NCBI RefSeq assembly: GCF_003047295.1
Contig: NZ_PZYZ01000001.1
Span: 868,001 to 932,000, forward strand
Reading direction: 5' to 3'
DNA length: 64,000 nt
From: Nocardioides sediminis
GTDB lineage: Bacteria; Actinomycetota; Actinomycetes; Propionibacteriales; Nocardioidaceae
Of the stretch, positions 52,139 through 61,595 are shown piece after piece. Position 1 is the first letter of the stretch. Every line of letters begins with the position of its first letter. A program made the position numbers and the translations under genes. The notes under the pieces are model-generated. The model searched no databases. It had not been told where the DNA came from and worked only from the letters and a program-made list of their open reading frames with translations.

Positions 52139-53236
52139 TCAGCCGACGCAGCCGTCGAGGGCGACGCGCAGGTCGGTCCACAGGTCCTCGACGTCCTCGA
52201 CCCCGACCGAGAGCCGCACCAGGCCCTCGGGCACCGTCGACGACTCGGTCTTCCAGCGGCGACGCCGCTCGAAGGTCGACTCGACGCCGCCGAGCGAGGT
52301 GGCGTGCACCCACAGCTTCGTCTTGCGGGTGAGCAGGTCGGCGGCCATCGCGCCCTGGGCCAGCACGATCGACACGATCGCGCCGAAGCCGGGGTAGCGG
52401 ACCTCGCCGACGGCTGGGTGCTCGGCCAGGCGGCGTACGAGCTCCTGCGCGTTGGCCTGGCCGCGCTCCACGCGCAGGTGCAGCGTGCGCAGGCCGCGCA
52501 GCACCAGCCATGCCTCGAGCGTGCCCGGCACGGCGCCGAGCAGGTCGCGGCGGCCCTTGAGCACGGAGAAGAGCTCGTCGTCGCGCGTGCAGATGGCGCC
52601 GAGCAGGACGTCGCTGTGGCCGGCGAGGAACTTGGTCGCCGAGTGCACGACGAGGTCGACCTCGTCGTCCAGCGGGGTCTGGAGCAGGGGAGTGGCGAAG
52701 GTGTTGTCGACGACGACGTAGGCGCCCGCGTCGTGGGCGGCGGCCCGGATGGTCGCGATGTCGGCGAGCTCGAGCCCCGGGTTGGTGGGCGACTCGAGCC
52801 AGACCAGCGCGGCGTCCTCGCAGGCGGCGACGACGGCCTCGGTGTCGGTCACGTCGACGAGCTCGGCGCGGATGCGGCCGCGTGACTCCAGGTCGGCCAG
52901 CTGCATGATCGTGCCGTTGTAGGCGCCCTGCGGAGCGACGACCTTGGCGCCGTTGCCGACCAGGTCCAGGACCGTCGACACGGCCGCGAGACCGGACGAG
53001 AACGTGAGGCATCGGCCGCCCTCGAGGGCGCCGACGGCCTCCTCGAGTGCCGTCCACGTCGGGTTGCCGTAGCGGCCGTACTCCAGGTCGCCGCCCGCGA
53101 CGTAGGTGCTCGCCATGGTGATCGGCGTGTTGAGCGGGGCGTCCGGCACGTGCTCCGGCCGGCCGGCGGTCACCGCGACGGTGGCCGGGCTCAGCGCGGG
53201 ACGGGCATCGGGTCGGGTGGGCGGGTCGGCTGCCAT
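52139..53236 (-). CDS. metB: Cystathionine gamma-synthase or related Cys/Met PLP enzyme
   Basis: 365 aa. The Cys/Met metabolism signature [22 protein letters not shown] holds the PLP lysine. [44 protein letters not shown] and [15 protein letters not shown] are present. The sequence could equally be a cystathionine gamma-lyase; the symbol is the commonest assignment. The stop abuts the 32-bp repeat block. Its start codon is only 26 bases from that of ddl on the other strand. Confidence 0.85.
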   Translation of the reverse strand: MAADPPTRPDARPALSPATVAVTAGRPEHVPDAPLNTPITMASTYVAGGDLEYGRYGNPTWTALEEAVGALEGGRCLTFSSGLAAVSTVLDLVGNGAKVVAPQGAYNGTIMQLADLESRGRIRAELVDVTDTEAVVAACEDAALVWLESPTNPGLELADIATIRAAAHDAGAYVVVDNTFATPLLQTPLDDEVDLVVHSATKFLAGHSDVLLGAICTRDDELFSVLKGRRDLLGAVPGTLEAWLVLRGLRTLHLRVERGQANAQELVRRLAEHPAVGEVRYPGFGAIVSIVLAQGAMAADLLTRKTKLWVHATSLGGVESTFERRRRWKTESSTVPEGLVRLSVGVEDVEDLWTDLRVALDGCVG

Positions 53237-53262
53237 GCGGGCCAGCGTAGGCGGCTAGGGTC

Positions 53263-54384
53263 ATGCCAATGAACGAGCCCCGCAAGCCCCGCGTCGCCGT
53301 CGTCTTCGGAGGCCGCTCCAGCGAGCACGGCATCTCCTGCGTCACCGCCGGCAGCGTGCTGGCCGCCATCGACCGGGAGCGGTACGACGTGGTGCCGGTC
53401 GGGATCGCGCCCGACGGCCGTTGGGTCCTCGAGGCCGACGACCCGGCGCGCCTGGCGATCAACGGCAAGGACCTGCCGGAGGTGGACGGCACCCGCGCGA
53501 TGGTCGCGATGCTGGGCGCCGAGGGCGAGACCGACCTCGTCATCACCCGCGCCGCCCAGGTCCCCGAGGTCATCGGCGAGGTCGACGTGGTGTTCCCGCT
53601 GCTCCACGGGCCGTGGGGTGAGGACGGGACCCTCCAGGGGATGCTCGAGATGGCGGGTGTGCGCTACGTCGGCTCCGGGGTGCTCTCCTCGGCCGTGGGC
53701 ATGGACAAGGCCTACATGAAGGTCGCGCTGGCCGCGGCCGGCCTGCCGGTGACGCCCGGCATCACCGTCACCCGGCGCGAGTGGGAGACCGACCCCGTCG
53801 GCGTGCTCGCCCGGGTCGAGGAGCTCGGCTTCCCGGCGTTCGCCAAGCCCGCCCGCGGCGGCTCCAGCATCGGCATCAGCAAGATCCACGACGCCTCCGA
53901 GATCGGGGACTGCCTGGAGCTGGCCTTCGAGCACGACCCCAAGGTCGTGGTCGAGCAGGCGATGGTGGGCGCCCGGGAGGTCGAGTGCGGCGTCCTCGGC
54001 ACCCGCGACGGCGAGCCGGAGACCAGCCGTCCGGCCGAGGTGCGCACTGGCGGCGACCACGAGTTCTACGACTTCGAGGCCAAGTACCTCGCCGACCAGC
54101 AGACCGAGATCGACCTCCCCGCCGACCTCCCGCCGGACGTCGAGCAGGAGCTGCGCCGGCTGGCGGTGCGGGCGTTCGACGCGCTGTCCTGCGAGGGCCT
54201 GGCGCGCGTCGACTTCTTCGTGATGCCCGACCACACGCTGGTGATCAACGAGCTGAACACGATGCCGGGGTTCACGCCGACCTCGATGTTCCCGCAGATG
54301 TGGGCCGAGTCCGGCGTCGACTACGCCACCCTGGTCGACCGCCTGCTCACGCTGGCGCTGGAGCGCGACACCGGGCTGCGCTGA
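53263..54384 (+). CDS. ddl: D-alanine-D-alanine ligase
   Basis: 373 aa ATP-grasp enzyme of peptidoglycan synthesis. VAVVFGGRSSEHGISCVTAGSVLAAID, FPLLHGPWGEDGTLQGMLEMAGVRYVGSGVL, AKPARGGSSIGISKI and the metal-binding INELNTMPGFTPTSMFPQMW are all canonical. Two ATGs lie two codons apart (53263, 53269). The PLP-enzyme neighbour metB diverges from it. Confidence 0.96.
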   Translation: MPMNEPRKPRVAVVFGGRSSEHGISCVTAGSVLAAIDRERYDVVPVGIAPDGRWVLEADDPARLAINGKDLPEVDGTRAMVAMLGAEGETDLVITRAAQVPEVIGEVDVVFPLLHGPWGEDGTLQGMLEMAGVRYVGSGVLSSAVGMDKAYMKVALAAAGLPVTPGITVTRREWETDPVGVLARVEELGFPAFAKPARGGSSIGISKIHDASEIGDCLELAFEHDPKVVVEQAMVGAREVECGVLGTRDGEPETSRPAEVRTGGDHEFYDFEAKYLADQQTEIDLPADLPPDVEQELRRLAVRAFDALSCEGLARVDFFVMPDHTLVINELNTMPGFTPTSMFPQMWAESGVDYATLVDRLLTLALERDTGLR

Positions 54385-54407
54385 CCCTCCAGGTCGCTCG
54401 CAAGGGC

Positions 54408-54905
54408 TCAGTGGCACGGCTCGCCGGCCGCCAGCGTCTCCTTGAGCGGCCCGGCCAGCTCGGTGAGCATCGTGTCGACGCCGGCCGAGCGGTCCTGGGC
54501 GGGCACGTGCAAGGCGACGTACGGCGTCGTGGTCAGCGCGGTGGCGGTGGCGTCGCCGCCGAGGTCCTCGAGCTCGTCGTCGGGCACGAACCAGCCGACG
54601 CCGCGCACGTCCAGGCACGGCGCGTACTCGTCGTACGCCTCCGGCTCGTCCACGCCGCAGGTGAGCTCGACCCCGCCCCAGGACGCCGTACGGTCGTGGG
54701 CGTCCGACATCGCCGTGCCGGCGAGCGGGTCGGGCAGCGCCTCGATGAGGTCGGCGCAGGCGCGCTCCTCGTCGGCCGACAGGTCCGGCAGGTCGGAGCA
54801 GCCCGCCAGGGACCAGGCCAGGACGAGCGCCAGCACAGCGGCGCCCCGCGTCCGGGCGGACGCGGGGCGCGGGTGCTGCGGTGTCAGATGTGGACGACGG
54901 GGCAC
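54408..54905 (-). CDS. DUF3515-family lipoprotein
   Basis: 165 aa, GTG start at 54905. A long basic N-terminus, then a hydrophobic stretch and a lipobox LAGC (about residue 34). The exported part has paired cysteines (ERACADLIEAL, ELTCGVDEP, APCLDVRGVGWFVPDDE, GEPCH) and the DUF3515 layout. It overlaps the upstream AsnC-like gene by 22 bases, so it is probably coupled. Function unknown. Confidence 0.8.
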   Translation of the reverse strand: MPRRPHLTPQHPRPASARTRGAAVLALVLAWSLAGCSDLPDLSADEERACADLIEALPDPLAGTAMSDAHDRTASWGGVELTCGVDEPEAYDEYAPCLDVRGVGWFVPDDELEDLGGDATATALTTTPYVALHVPAQDRSAGVDTMLTELAGPLKETLAAGEPCH

Positions 54906-55120
54906 GTGAGCGTGCGCGTGATGCCGTCGAGGTTCTGCACCTTGGAGACGACCAGCTTGCCGAGCTCGTCGACGTTGCGGGCCTCGGCGCGGACGATGAC
55001 GTCGTAGGGGCCCGTGACGTCCTCGGCAAGGGTGACGCCCTTGACCTGGGCGATCTCCGCGGCGACCTCGGCGGCCTTGCCGACGTCGGTCTGGATCAGG
55101 ATGTAGGCCTGGACGACCAT
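54884..55120 (-). CDS. Stand-alone Lrp/AsnC ligand-binding (RAM) domain protein
   Basis: 78 aa: VVQAYILIQTDVGKAAEVAAEIAQ, VKGVTLAEDVTGPYDVIVRAEARNVDELGKLVVSKVQNLDGI. This is the beta-alpha-beta RAM domain of Lrp/AsnC regulators without any DNA-binding domain. Such short proteins can bind amino acids and assemble with, or modulate, full-length Lrp proteins. Divergent from thiL with 65 bases between. Confidence 0.88.
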   Translation of the reverse strand: MVVQAYILIQTDVGKAAEVAAEIAQVKGVTLAEDVTGPYDVIVRAEARNVDELGKLVVSKVQNLDGITRTLTCPVVHI

Positions 55121-55185
55121 CTGGACTCCTTGCTGCTCGGATGTGTCGCGGCCAACCTACCGCGTCGTCTGGTGTGATGGGAGGC

Positions 55186-56148
55186 ATGTCTTCCCCCGCT
55201 ACGAACCCGCCCGACGCGACCATCGCCGATGCCGGCGAGTTCGGCCTGATCGCACAGCTCGACGGCATCTTCGCGCAGGGCGAGCACGTGCTCATCGGAC
55301 CCGGTGACGACGCCGCCGTGCTGCGCATCCGCAACGGCCACGTGGTCGTCTCGACCGACCTCATGGTGGAGTCGCGGCACTTCCGCCGCGACTGGGCCAG
55401 CGCCGAGGACGTGGGCCACCGCGCCGCCGCCCAGAACCTGTCGGACGTCAACGCCATGGGAGGTCGGGCCCACTCGCTGACCATCGGCATGGCGATGCCG
55501 CCGGACCTGCCCGTGCAGTGGGCGCTCGACTTCGCCAGGGGCTTCGCCGACGAGGCCGCCCTGGTCGGCGCGAGCGTCGTGGGCGGTGACGTCACCCGGG
55601 CCGACGAGGTCGTCATCGCCGTCACCGTCCTCGGCGCGTGCACGCAGGCGCCGGTCGTGCGCAGCGGTGCGGAACCGGGCGACGTGCTCGCGCTGCACGG
55701 CCGCCAGGGCTGGGCCGCCGGCGGCCTGGCCGTGCTCGGCCGGGGCTTCCGGTCCCCGCGGGTGCTGGTCGAGGCCTACCGTCGTCCGGAGCCGCCGTAC
55801 GACGCCGGGCGGGTCGCCGCCGAGGCCGGCGCCACCGCGATGATCGACATCTCCGACGGGCTGGTCGCCGAAGCCGGCCACCTGGCCCGGGAGAGCGGCG
55901 TCGCGATCGACGTGCGCCGGGACGCGTTCGAGGTCCCCGAGCCCCTCGTCGCGGTCGGCGCGGCGCTCGGTGCCGACCCGCTCGGCTTCATCCTCGGCGG
56001 GGGCGACGACCACGCCCTCCTGGCGACCTTCCCCGACCGGGGATCGGTGCCCGAGGGCTGGCAGGTCGTCGGCGAGGTCACCGAGGGGGAGGGCGTGACG
56101 GTCGACGGTGCGGCGTACGAGGGTCCCACCGGCTGGACCCACTTCTGA
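55186..56148 (+). CDS. thiL: Thiamine-monophosphate kinase
   Basis: 320 aa. GPGDDAAVLRI, STDLMVESRHFRRDWAS, AAQNLSDVNAMGGRAHSLTIGM and VVGGDVTRADEVVIAVTVLG are ThiL/PurM-fold motifs. DISDGLVAEAGHLARESGVAI and GGGDDHALLATF close the active site. Converts TMP to TPP. An in-frame ATG at 55177 would add three residues; neither start has an ideal ribosome-binding site. Confidence 0.94.
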   Translation: MSSPATNPPDATIADAGEFGLIAQLDGIFAQGEHVLIGPGDDAAVLRIRNGHVVVSTDLMVESRHFRRDWASAEDVGHRAAAQNLSDVNAMGGRAHSLTIGMAMPPDLPVQWALDFARGFADEAALVGASVVGGDVTRADEVVIAVTVLGACTQAPVVRSGAEPGDVLALHGRQGWAAGGLAVLGRGFRSPRVLVEAYRRPEPPYDAGRVAAEAGATAMIDISDGLVAEAGHLARESGVAIDVRRDAFEVPEPLVAVGAALGADPLGFILGGGDDHALLATFPDRGSVPEGWQVVGEVTEGEGVTVDGAAYEGPTGWTHF

Positions 56149-56188
56149 GGGGTCCTGGCCACCCGGTCCACCCGGGCTCCGCAGACGA

Positions 56189-56223
56189 CGAAGGCCCCGT
56201 CCCACGAGGGGACGGGGCCTTCG
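56189..56223. terminator. Bidirectional terminator between thiL and rpmB
   Basis: CGAAGGCCCCGTCCC (56189-56203) pairs perfectly with GGGACGGGGCCTTCG (56209-56223) across a 5-base loop. It sits in the gap between two convergent genes. Confidence 0.8.
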
Positions 56224-56241
56224 ACGACGTGCGTCAGCGGG

Positions 56242-56427
56242 TCAGCGCGAGACCTTGCCGGCCTTGAGGCAGCCGGTGCAGACGTTCATGCGCTTGGGCG
56301 TGCCGTTGACGGTCGCCCGGACGCGCTGGATGTTGGGGTTGAAACGACGCTTGGTGATCTTGCGCGACCAGGGACGGTTGTTGCCGAAGCCCGGCTTCTT
56401 GGCGCAGATGTCGCAGACGGCAGCCAC
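56242..56427 (-). CDS. rpmB: 50S ribosomal protein L28
   Basis: 61 aa, GTG start. AAVCDICAKKPGFGNNRPWSRKITKRRFNPNIQRVRA and MNVCTGCLKAGKV. Both CxxC pairs are intact, so this is the zinc-binding (C+) form, not the zinc-independent paralogue made under zinc shortage. Single-gene unit divergent from the FakA-like gene. Confidence 0.96.
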   Translation of the reverse strand: MAAVCDICAKKPGFGNNRPWSRKITKRRFNPNIQRVRATVNGTPKRMNVCTGCLKAGKVSR

Positions 56428-56451
56428 CGTGCACTCCGATCAGTTCGAGGA

Positions 56452-56474
56452 TTCTTGTGAAAGCTTCTTGTGAA
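56452..56474. repeat. Direct repeat TTCTTGTGAA upstream of rpmB
   Basis: TTCTTGTGAA occurs at 56452-56461 and 56465-56474, 13 bases apart. It lies 25-47 bases upstream of the rpmB start in the divergent gap. Each copy is near-palindromic (TTC-TTGT-GAA). Role unknown. I see nothing else in the remaining gap up to 56637. Confidence 0.6.
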
Positions 56475-56637
56475 GCGGCCCGCGGAGATGTCAGCGGGCA
56501 ACCGCGCCAGACTATCCGACGACCACGGACGGGATGAAATCGAAGGTGTCCCCGCCGGGCACTACCCTGTGGCACTCGCACCGCAGCGGCACATGAGAGA
56601 CGGCACAGGACCGACGGCACAGGGGAGGCACACAGGG

Positions 56638-58272
56638 ATGGAGACCGTACCCCACGGCATCTCGACCTCGTCCATCCTGCGCTTCGTCGACATCGCCTCC
56701 GACGCGCTCGCCGGCGCGCGCGAGGAGATCGACGCCCTCAATGTCTATCCCGTGCCCGACGGCGACACCGGCACCAACATGTTCCTGACCGTCGCGGCCG
56801 CCCGTGACGCCCTCCGCGAGGCGGTGGCGGCCGACGCCGACCTGCCCCTCCCCGAGGCGCTCGCGGTGGTGTCGCGCGGTGCGCTGCTCGGCGCGCGGGG
56901 CAACTCCGGGGTCATCCTGAGCCAGATGCTCGGTGCGTACGCCGCCCGGCTGGGGCAGGTGGCCGCCGGGGAGCGCAACGCGCGGATCGTCGCCGAGGCC
57001 ATGCAGCGAGCCACCGACGCGAGCTACGCCGCGGTCGGCCGGCCCGTCGAGGGCACCATCCTGACCGTCGCCCGGGCCGCGTCCGACGCAGCCCTCGAGC
57101 GCGCGTCGGCCGACGGTGCGCGCGCCCGGGACGTCTTCGTGGCCGCGGCGGCCGCAGCCCGGGAGGCGCTCGCCCACACCCCCGAGCAGCTCCGGCAGCT
57201 CGCCGAGGCGGGAGTGGTCGACGCAGGCGGTCGCGGGCTCTGCGTCGTCCTGGACGCGGCGGAGACCGTGTCGACCGGGCGTCGTCCGACCCCGGCCGCC
57301 CCGACCGGGCACCGGATCCCCGTGCCCCACCCCGTCCCCGCCGACCACCTCACCGAGGATGGCCCGGCCTACGAGGTGATGTACCTCCTCGACGCCGACG
57401 AGGCCGCGATCGCCCCGCTGCGGGCGACCCTCGACAAGTTGGGCGACAGCCTCGTCGTGGTGGGCGGGGAGGGCCTGTGGAACGTCCACGTCCACGTCGA
57501 CGACGTGGGCGCGGCCATCGAGGCGGGCATCGAGGCCGGGAGGCCGCACCGGGTGCGGGTCACCCACTTCGCCGAGCAGGTGGCCGAGGCCCGCCGGGCC
57601 CCGGTGACGCGTCAGCGTGCCGTCGTCGCCGTGGCCGCCGGTCCCGGTCTGGCCCGCCTCTTCGAGGAGGCCGGTGCCGTGGTCGTCCTCGGTGGCCCGG
57701 GGCACCGTCCCTCGACCGGCCAGCTGCTGGAGGCCATCCACGCGTGCGGCGCCACCGAGGTCGTGGTCCTGCCCAACGACGCCGACTCCGTCCGGGTGGC
57801 CGAGATCGCGGCCCGGACCGCCGAGCAGGAGGGCGGCGTCCGGGTGGAGGTGATCCCCAGCCAGGCGCAGGTCCAGGGCCTGGCCGCGATCGCGGTGCAC
57901 GAGCCGGGACGCACCTTCGACCAGGACGTCCGTGAGATGACGGCCACCGCGCGCCACGCCCGGCACGGCGCGGTGACCATCGCCGCCCGGCAGGCCATGA
58001 CCATGGCCGGGCCGTGCGAGCCCGGTGACGTGCTCGGCGTCATCGCCGGCGACTTCGCCGTCGTGGGCGACGACCTGGACGCGGTGGCGGCCGACGTCCT
58101 CGAGGGCCTCCTCGGCGGCGGTGGCGAGCTGGTGACGATCGTGGCCGGCGAGGGCGGCGCCGACCTCGCGGCCCGCGCGGCGTCGTACGTCGAGAGGACC
58201 CGGCCCCACGTCGACGTCACGGTCTACGAGGGCGGGCAGTCGCGCTACCCGGTCCTCGTGGGCGTGGAGTAG
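56638..58272 (+). CDS. DAK2-domain fatty acid kinase-like protein (FakA/YloV family)
   Basis: 544 aa. The N-terminal DAK2 domain (residues about 15-205: EEIDALNVYPVPDGDTGTNMFLT, SRGALLGARGNSGVILSQML, EGTILTVARAASDAALE) binds Mg-ATP. A middle domain covers about 230-330, and the C-terminal half (HACGATEVVVLPNDADSVRVAEIAA) is the usual fatty-acid-carrier-interacting region. FakA phosphorylates fatty acids held by DegV-type FakB; none is in the window. The gene is normally followed by recG, as here. Confidence 0.9.
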   Translation: METVPHGISTSSILRFVDIASDALAGAREEIDALNVYPVPDGDTGTNMFLTVAAARDALREAVAADADLPLPEALAVVSRGALLGARGNSGVILSQMLGAYAARLGQVAAGERNARIVAEAMQRATDASYAAVGRPVEGTILTVARAASDAALERASADGARARDVFVAAAAAAREALAHTPEQLRQLAEAGVVDAGGRGLCVVLDAAETVSTGRRPTPAAPTGHRIPVPHPVPADHLTEDGPAYEVMYLLDADEAAIAPLRATLDKLGDSLVVVGGEGLWNVHVHVDDVGAAIEAGIEAGRPHRVRVTHFAEQVAEARRAPVTRQRAVVAVAAGPGLARLFEEAGAVVVLGGPGHRPSTGQLLEAIHACGATEVVVLPNDADSVRVAEIAARTAEQEGGVRVEVIPSQAQVQGLAAIAVHEPGRTFDQDVREMTATARHARHGAVTIAARQAMTMAGPCEPGDVLGVIAGDFAVVGDDLDAVAADVLEGLLGGGGELVTIVAGEGGADLAARAASYVERTRPHVDVTVYEGGQSRYPVLVGVE

Positions 58273-58275
58273 CCG

Positions 58276-60483
58276 ATGGTCGCGATCACCCCGGAGTCGC
58301 CGGTGGCGGCCGTCTTCGGCCGCAGCCACGCCAAGCGCAAGCTGGTCGAGGAGGGCCTCGGCATCCACACGGTCGGCGAGCTGCTGCACCACCTGCCGCG
58401 GCGCTACGTCGCCTCCACGGAGCTGTCGGAGGTGGCCGAGCCCGTGGTCGGCCAGATGATGTCGGTGGTGGGCGAGGTCAGCTCGTCACGGGTCACCGAG
58501 TTCTTCGCCCGCAACAAGCGGCAGTACCGCACCGAGGTGCGGATCCGCACCAACGGACCCGACTTCACGCTGTCGTTCTTCAGCCCCTACTCCGGCCAGG
58601 CCGAGAAGTACGCCGCCGAGATGCGGCCCGGCAGCCGCGGTCTCTTCACCGGCAAGGCCAAGCTCTTCAACCGCACCTGGCAGCTCGAGCAGCCGCACCA
58701 GCTCATGTTCGGCGACGACGGCGAGACCGCCTCCCTCCCGCGGCTGCTGCCGGTCTATCCGCTCACCCACCGCCTCTACGTCTGGGACCTCATCCGGGTG
58801 ATGGCGTCCGCGCTCGACCTGGTCACCGGGGTCACCGACGTGCTCACCCCCGAGCTGCGCCGGGAGTACGACGTCGTCGACGCGATGACCGCGCTGCGGC
58901 TGGCCCACCGGCCCGACGACTACGGCCAGGTGGGGGCCGCGCAACGCCGGTTCCGCTTCGAGGAGGCGCTCGTCCTCCAGCTCGTGCTCGCCCGGCGCCG
59001 CGCGGCCCAGCGCGCGCTCGGGGCCCGTGCCCGGACGGGCGGGGGAGAGCTGCTCGGGGCCTTCGACGCGCGGCTGCCGTTCGAGCTGACCGCCGGGCAG
59101 CGCGAGATCGGCGACCTCATCGAGGAGGAGCTCGCCCGCGACCACCCGATGCACCGCCTCCTCCAGGGCGAGGTCGGGTCCGGCAAGACGCTCGTCGCGC
59201 TGCGCGCCATGCTGCGCGTGGTGGACTCCGGGGGGCAGGCCGTGCTGCTCGCGCCGACGGAGGTGCTCGCCCAGCAGCACCACCGCTCCATCACCGCGAT
59301 GCTCGGCGAGCTCGCGCAGGGCGGCATGCTCGGCGGTCCGGCGTACGCCACTTCGGTGGTGTTGCTCACCGGTTCGATGGGCAAGACTGCCCGGGAGGCT
59401 GCACTGCAGCAGATGGCCACCGGGGAGGCAGGGATCGTGATCGGCACGCACGCCCTGCTCGAGCGGTCGGTCGAGCTCGCCGACCTCGGGCTCGTCGTCG
59501 TCGACGAGCAGCACCGCTTCGGGGTGGAGCAGCGGGCCGCGCTCACCGACAAGGCCGGCACCCCGCCCCACGTCCTGGTCATGACGGCGACGCCCATCCC
59601 GCGCACCGTCGCGATGACCGTCTTCGGCGACCTCGAGACCTCGGTGCTCTCCGAGCTGCCCGCCGGACGGGCTCCCATCCAGACCAACGTCGTGCCGCTC
59701 GCCGAGCAGCCGGCATGGATCTCCCGGGTCTGGCAACGCGTCCGGGAGGAGGTGGCGGCCGGCCACCAGGCCTACGTCGTGTGCCCCCGCATCAGCGGCG
59801 ACACCCAGGAGGAGGGCGAGCAGGACCAGGTCGACGTCGACGAGGACGGCGAGGTCGTCACGACGCGGCAGCAGCTCGCCGCCGTCGAGGACGTCCACGC
59901 CGAGCTGGTCGCCGGCCCGCTCGCCGGCCTGCGGGTCGAGGTGCTGCACGGGCGGCTGGCGGCCGAGGACAAGGACCGCACCATGCGGGCCTTCGCCGCG
60001 GGCGAGATCGACGTGCTCGTCTCGACCACGGTCATCGAGGTCGGCGTCGACGTCCACAACGCCACCACCATGGTGCTCCTCGACGCCGACCGGTTCGGCG
60101 TCTCCCAGCTCCACCAGCTGCGCGGCCGGGTCGGCCGCGGTGGCCTGCCCGGGCTCTGCCTCCTCGTCTCGCGGGCCGAGGCGGGCTCCCCGGCCCGCGA
60201 CCGGCTCGACGCCGTGGCCTCGACGACCGACGGCTTCGAGCTGAGCCGGGTCGACCTCGAGCAGCGGCGCGAGGGCGACGTGCTGGGGGCCAGCCAGTCG
60301 GGGTTCCGCTCCAGCCTGGTCAGCCTGCGGGTGCTGCGCGACGCGAAGACCATCGACCAGGCCCGCGACGCGGCCGAGTCCCTGCTGGGCGCCGACCCGG
60401 AGCTGGCCGCGGCCCCCGACCTGGCCGCGGCCGTGCAGGAGGTCGAGCGCTCGAGCGCCTCAGGGTTCCTGGAGAAGTCGTGA
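58276..60483 (+). CDS. recG: ATP-dependent DNA helicase RecG
   Basis: 735 aa. The N-terminal wedge/OB domain is followed by the helicase core: Walker A LLQGEVGSGKTLVALRAM, motif II VVDEQHRFGVEQR, motif III VMTATPIPRTVAM, then LHGRLAAEDKDRTMRAF, VSTTVIEVGVDVHNATTMVLLDADRFGVSQLHQLRGRVGRGG. It rescues stalled forks and processes branched DNA. Starts 3 bases after the FakA-like gene. Confidence 0.97.
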   Translation: MVAITPESPVAAVFGRSHAKRKLVEEGLGIHTVGELLHHLPRRYVASTELSEVAEPVVGQMMSVVGEVSSSRVTEFFARNKRQYRTEVRIRTNGPDFTLSFFSPYSGQAEKYAAEMRPGSRGLFTGKAKLFNRTWQLEQPHQLMFGDDGETASLPRLLPVYPLTHRLYVWDLIRVMASALDLVTGVTDVLTPELRREYDVVDAMTALRLAHRPDDYGQVGAAQRRFRFEEALVLQLVLARRRAAQRALGARARTGGGELLGAFDARLPFELTAGQREIGDLIEEELARDHPMHRLLQGEVGSGKTLVALRAMLRVVDSGGQAVLLAPTEVLAQQHHRSITAMLGELAQGGMLGGPAYATSVVLLTGSMGKTAREAALQQMATGEAGIVIGTHALLERSVELADLGLVVVDEQHRFGVEQRAALTDKAGTPPHVLVMTATPIPRTVAMTVFGDLETSVLSELPAGRAPIQTNVVPLAEQPAWISRVWQRVREEVAAGHQAYVVCPRISGDTQEEGEQDQVDVDEDGEVVTTRQQLAAVEDVHAELVAGPLAGLRVEVLHGRLAAEDKDRTMRAFAAGEIDVLVSTTVIEVGVDVHNATTMVLLDADRFGVSQLHQLRGRVGRGGLPGLCLLVSRAEAGSPARDRLDAVASTTDGFELSRVDLEQRREGDVLGASQSGFRSSLVSLRVLRDAKTIDQARDAAESLLGADPELAAAPDLAAAVQEVERSSASGFLEKS

Positions 60484-61064
60484 CGCGGATCATCGGGGGC
60501 AGCGCCGGGGGACGGCGGCTGGCGACACGGCGCGGGTCGCAGACGCGGCCGACCAGCGACCGGGTGCGCGAGGCGCTGTTCTCCGCCGTCGAGGCGTGGT
60601 GCGGGTCGCTCGACGGGCTCCGCTTCCTGGACCTCTACGCCGGCTCGGGGGCCGTCGGGCTGGAGGCCTGGTCGCGCGGCGCCGGCGTGGTCACGCTGGT
60701 CGAGCAGGACCGGCGCGCGGCCGCGCTGATCTCCCGCAACGCCGCCACCCTCGGCTTCGCCCGCGCCGACGTCCAGGGCCACTCCGTCGGGTCGGTGCTG
60801 CGCAAGCCGCCGGCGGCGCCGTACGACGTGGTGTTCCTGGACCCGCCCTACCCGCTACCCGACGACGACGTGCTCGCCGTGCTGACCGCGCTGGTCGAGG
60901 GCCACTGGCTGGTGCCAGGGGCCCTGGTCGTCGTGGAGCGCTCGTCCCGCGGTCCTGCGCTGGTCTGGCCCGAGGGGCTGGAGGGGGAGAGGTCGAAGAA
61001 GTACGGCGAGACGATGCTTTGGTACGGTCACCGCGCCGCACGCGACCAGGTGGAGGAGGAGTAG
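60480..61064 (+). CDS. rsmD: 16S rRNA (guanine-966-N2)-methyltransferase
   Basis: 194 aa, GTG start overlapping the recG stop (GTGA). RIIGGSAGGRRLATRRGSQTRPTSDRVREALFSAV is the RsmD N-terminus. FLDLYAGSGAVGLEAWSRGA binds SAM, and VVFLDPPYPLP is the catalytic (D/N)PPY motif. Next gene, coaD, 3 bases on. Confidence 0.95.
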   Translation: MTRIIGGSAGGRRLATRRGSQTRPTSDRVREALFSAVEAWCGSLDGLRFLDLYAGSGAVGLEAWSRGAGVVTLVEQDRRAAALISRNAATLGFARADVQGHSVGSVLRKPPAAPYDVVFLDPPYPLPDDDVLAVLTALVEGHWLVPGALVVVERSSRGPALVWPEGLEGERSKKYGETMLWYGHRAARDQVEEE

Positions 61065-61067
61065 GCC

Positions 61068-61562
61068 GTGCCCCTGCACCGAGCCGTGTGCCCCGGGTCG
61101 TTCGACCCCGTCACCAACGGGCACCTCGACATCATCGAGCGTGCCGCCTCGCTGTTCGACGAGGTGGTGGTCGCCGTGGGCGTCAACGCCAGCAAGAACC
61201 GCCTGTTCTCCCCGGACGAGCGCATCGCCATGCTCACCGAGGCCTGTGCCGGCTGGGGCAACGTGCGCGTCGACGGGTTCACCGGCCTGCTCACCGACTT
61301 CTGCCTCGCCAACGACGTGCACGCCATCGTCAAGGGCCTGCGGGCGGTCAGCGACTTCGACTACGAGCTCCAGATGGCCCAGATGAACTCCTCGCTGGCG
61401 CCCGTCGAGACCGTCTTCGTGCCCACCAGCCCCGAGTGGTCGTTCCTGGCGTCCTCGCTGGTCAAGGAGGTCGCGACGTTCGGCGGCGACGTGTCGGGGC
61501 TGGTCCCCGACTTCGTGCTGCGGAGGCTCACCGCGCGGCTGGCCGAGCAGCAGCGGGGATGA
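61068..61562 (+). CDS. coaD: Phosphopantetheine adenylyltransferase
   Basis: 164 aa, GTG start. PGSFDPVTNGHLDIIERAASLFDEVVVAVGVN (the (H/T)xGH nucleotidyltransferase motif, here TNGH), IVKGLRAVSDFDYELQMAQMN, and PTSPEWSFLASSLVKEVATFGGDVSGLVP. Fourth step of CoA synthesis. Same operon as recG-rsmD. Confidence 0.97.
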   Translation: MPLHRAVCPGSFDPVTNGHLDIIERAASLFDEVVVAVGVNASKNRLFSPDERIAMLTEACAGWGNVRVDGFTGLLTDFCLANDVHAIVKGLRAVSDFDYELQMAQMNSSLAPVETVFVPTSPEWSFLASSLVKEVATFGGDVSGLVPDFVLRRLTARLAEQQRG

Positions 61563-61595
61563 CCGGCCCCCGGACCCGCACGGGGACGAGTCGTT

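Noticed and set aside
54841..54880. GC-rich inverted repeat in the DUF3515 gene as a terminator
   Set aside because: It lies inside the coding region for the lipoprotein N-terminus and codes Arg/Ala residues; there is no T-run.
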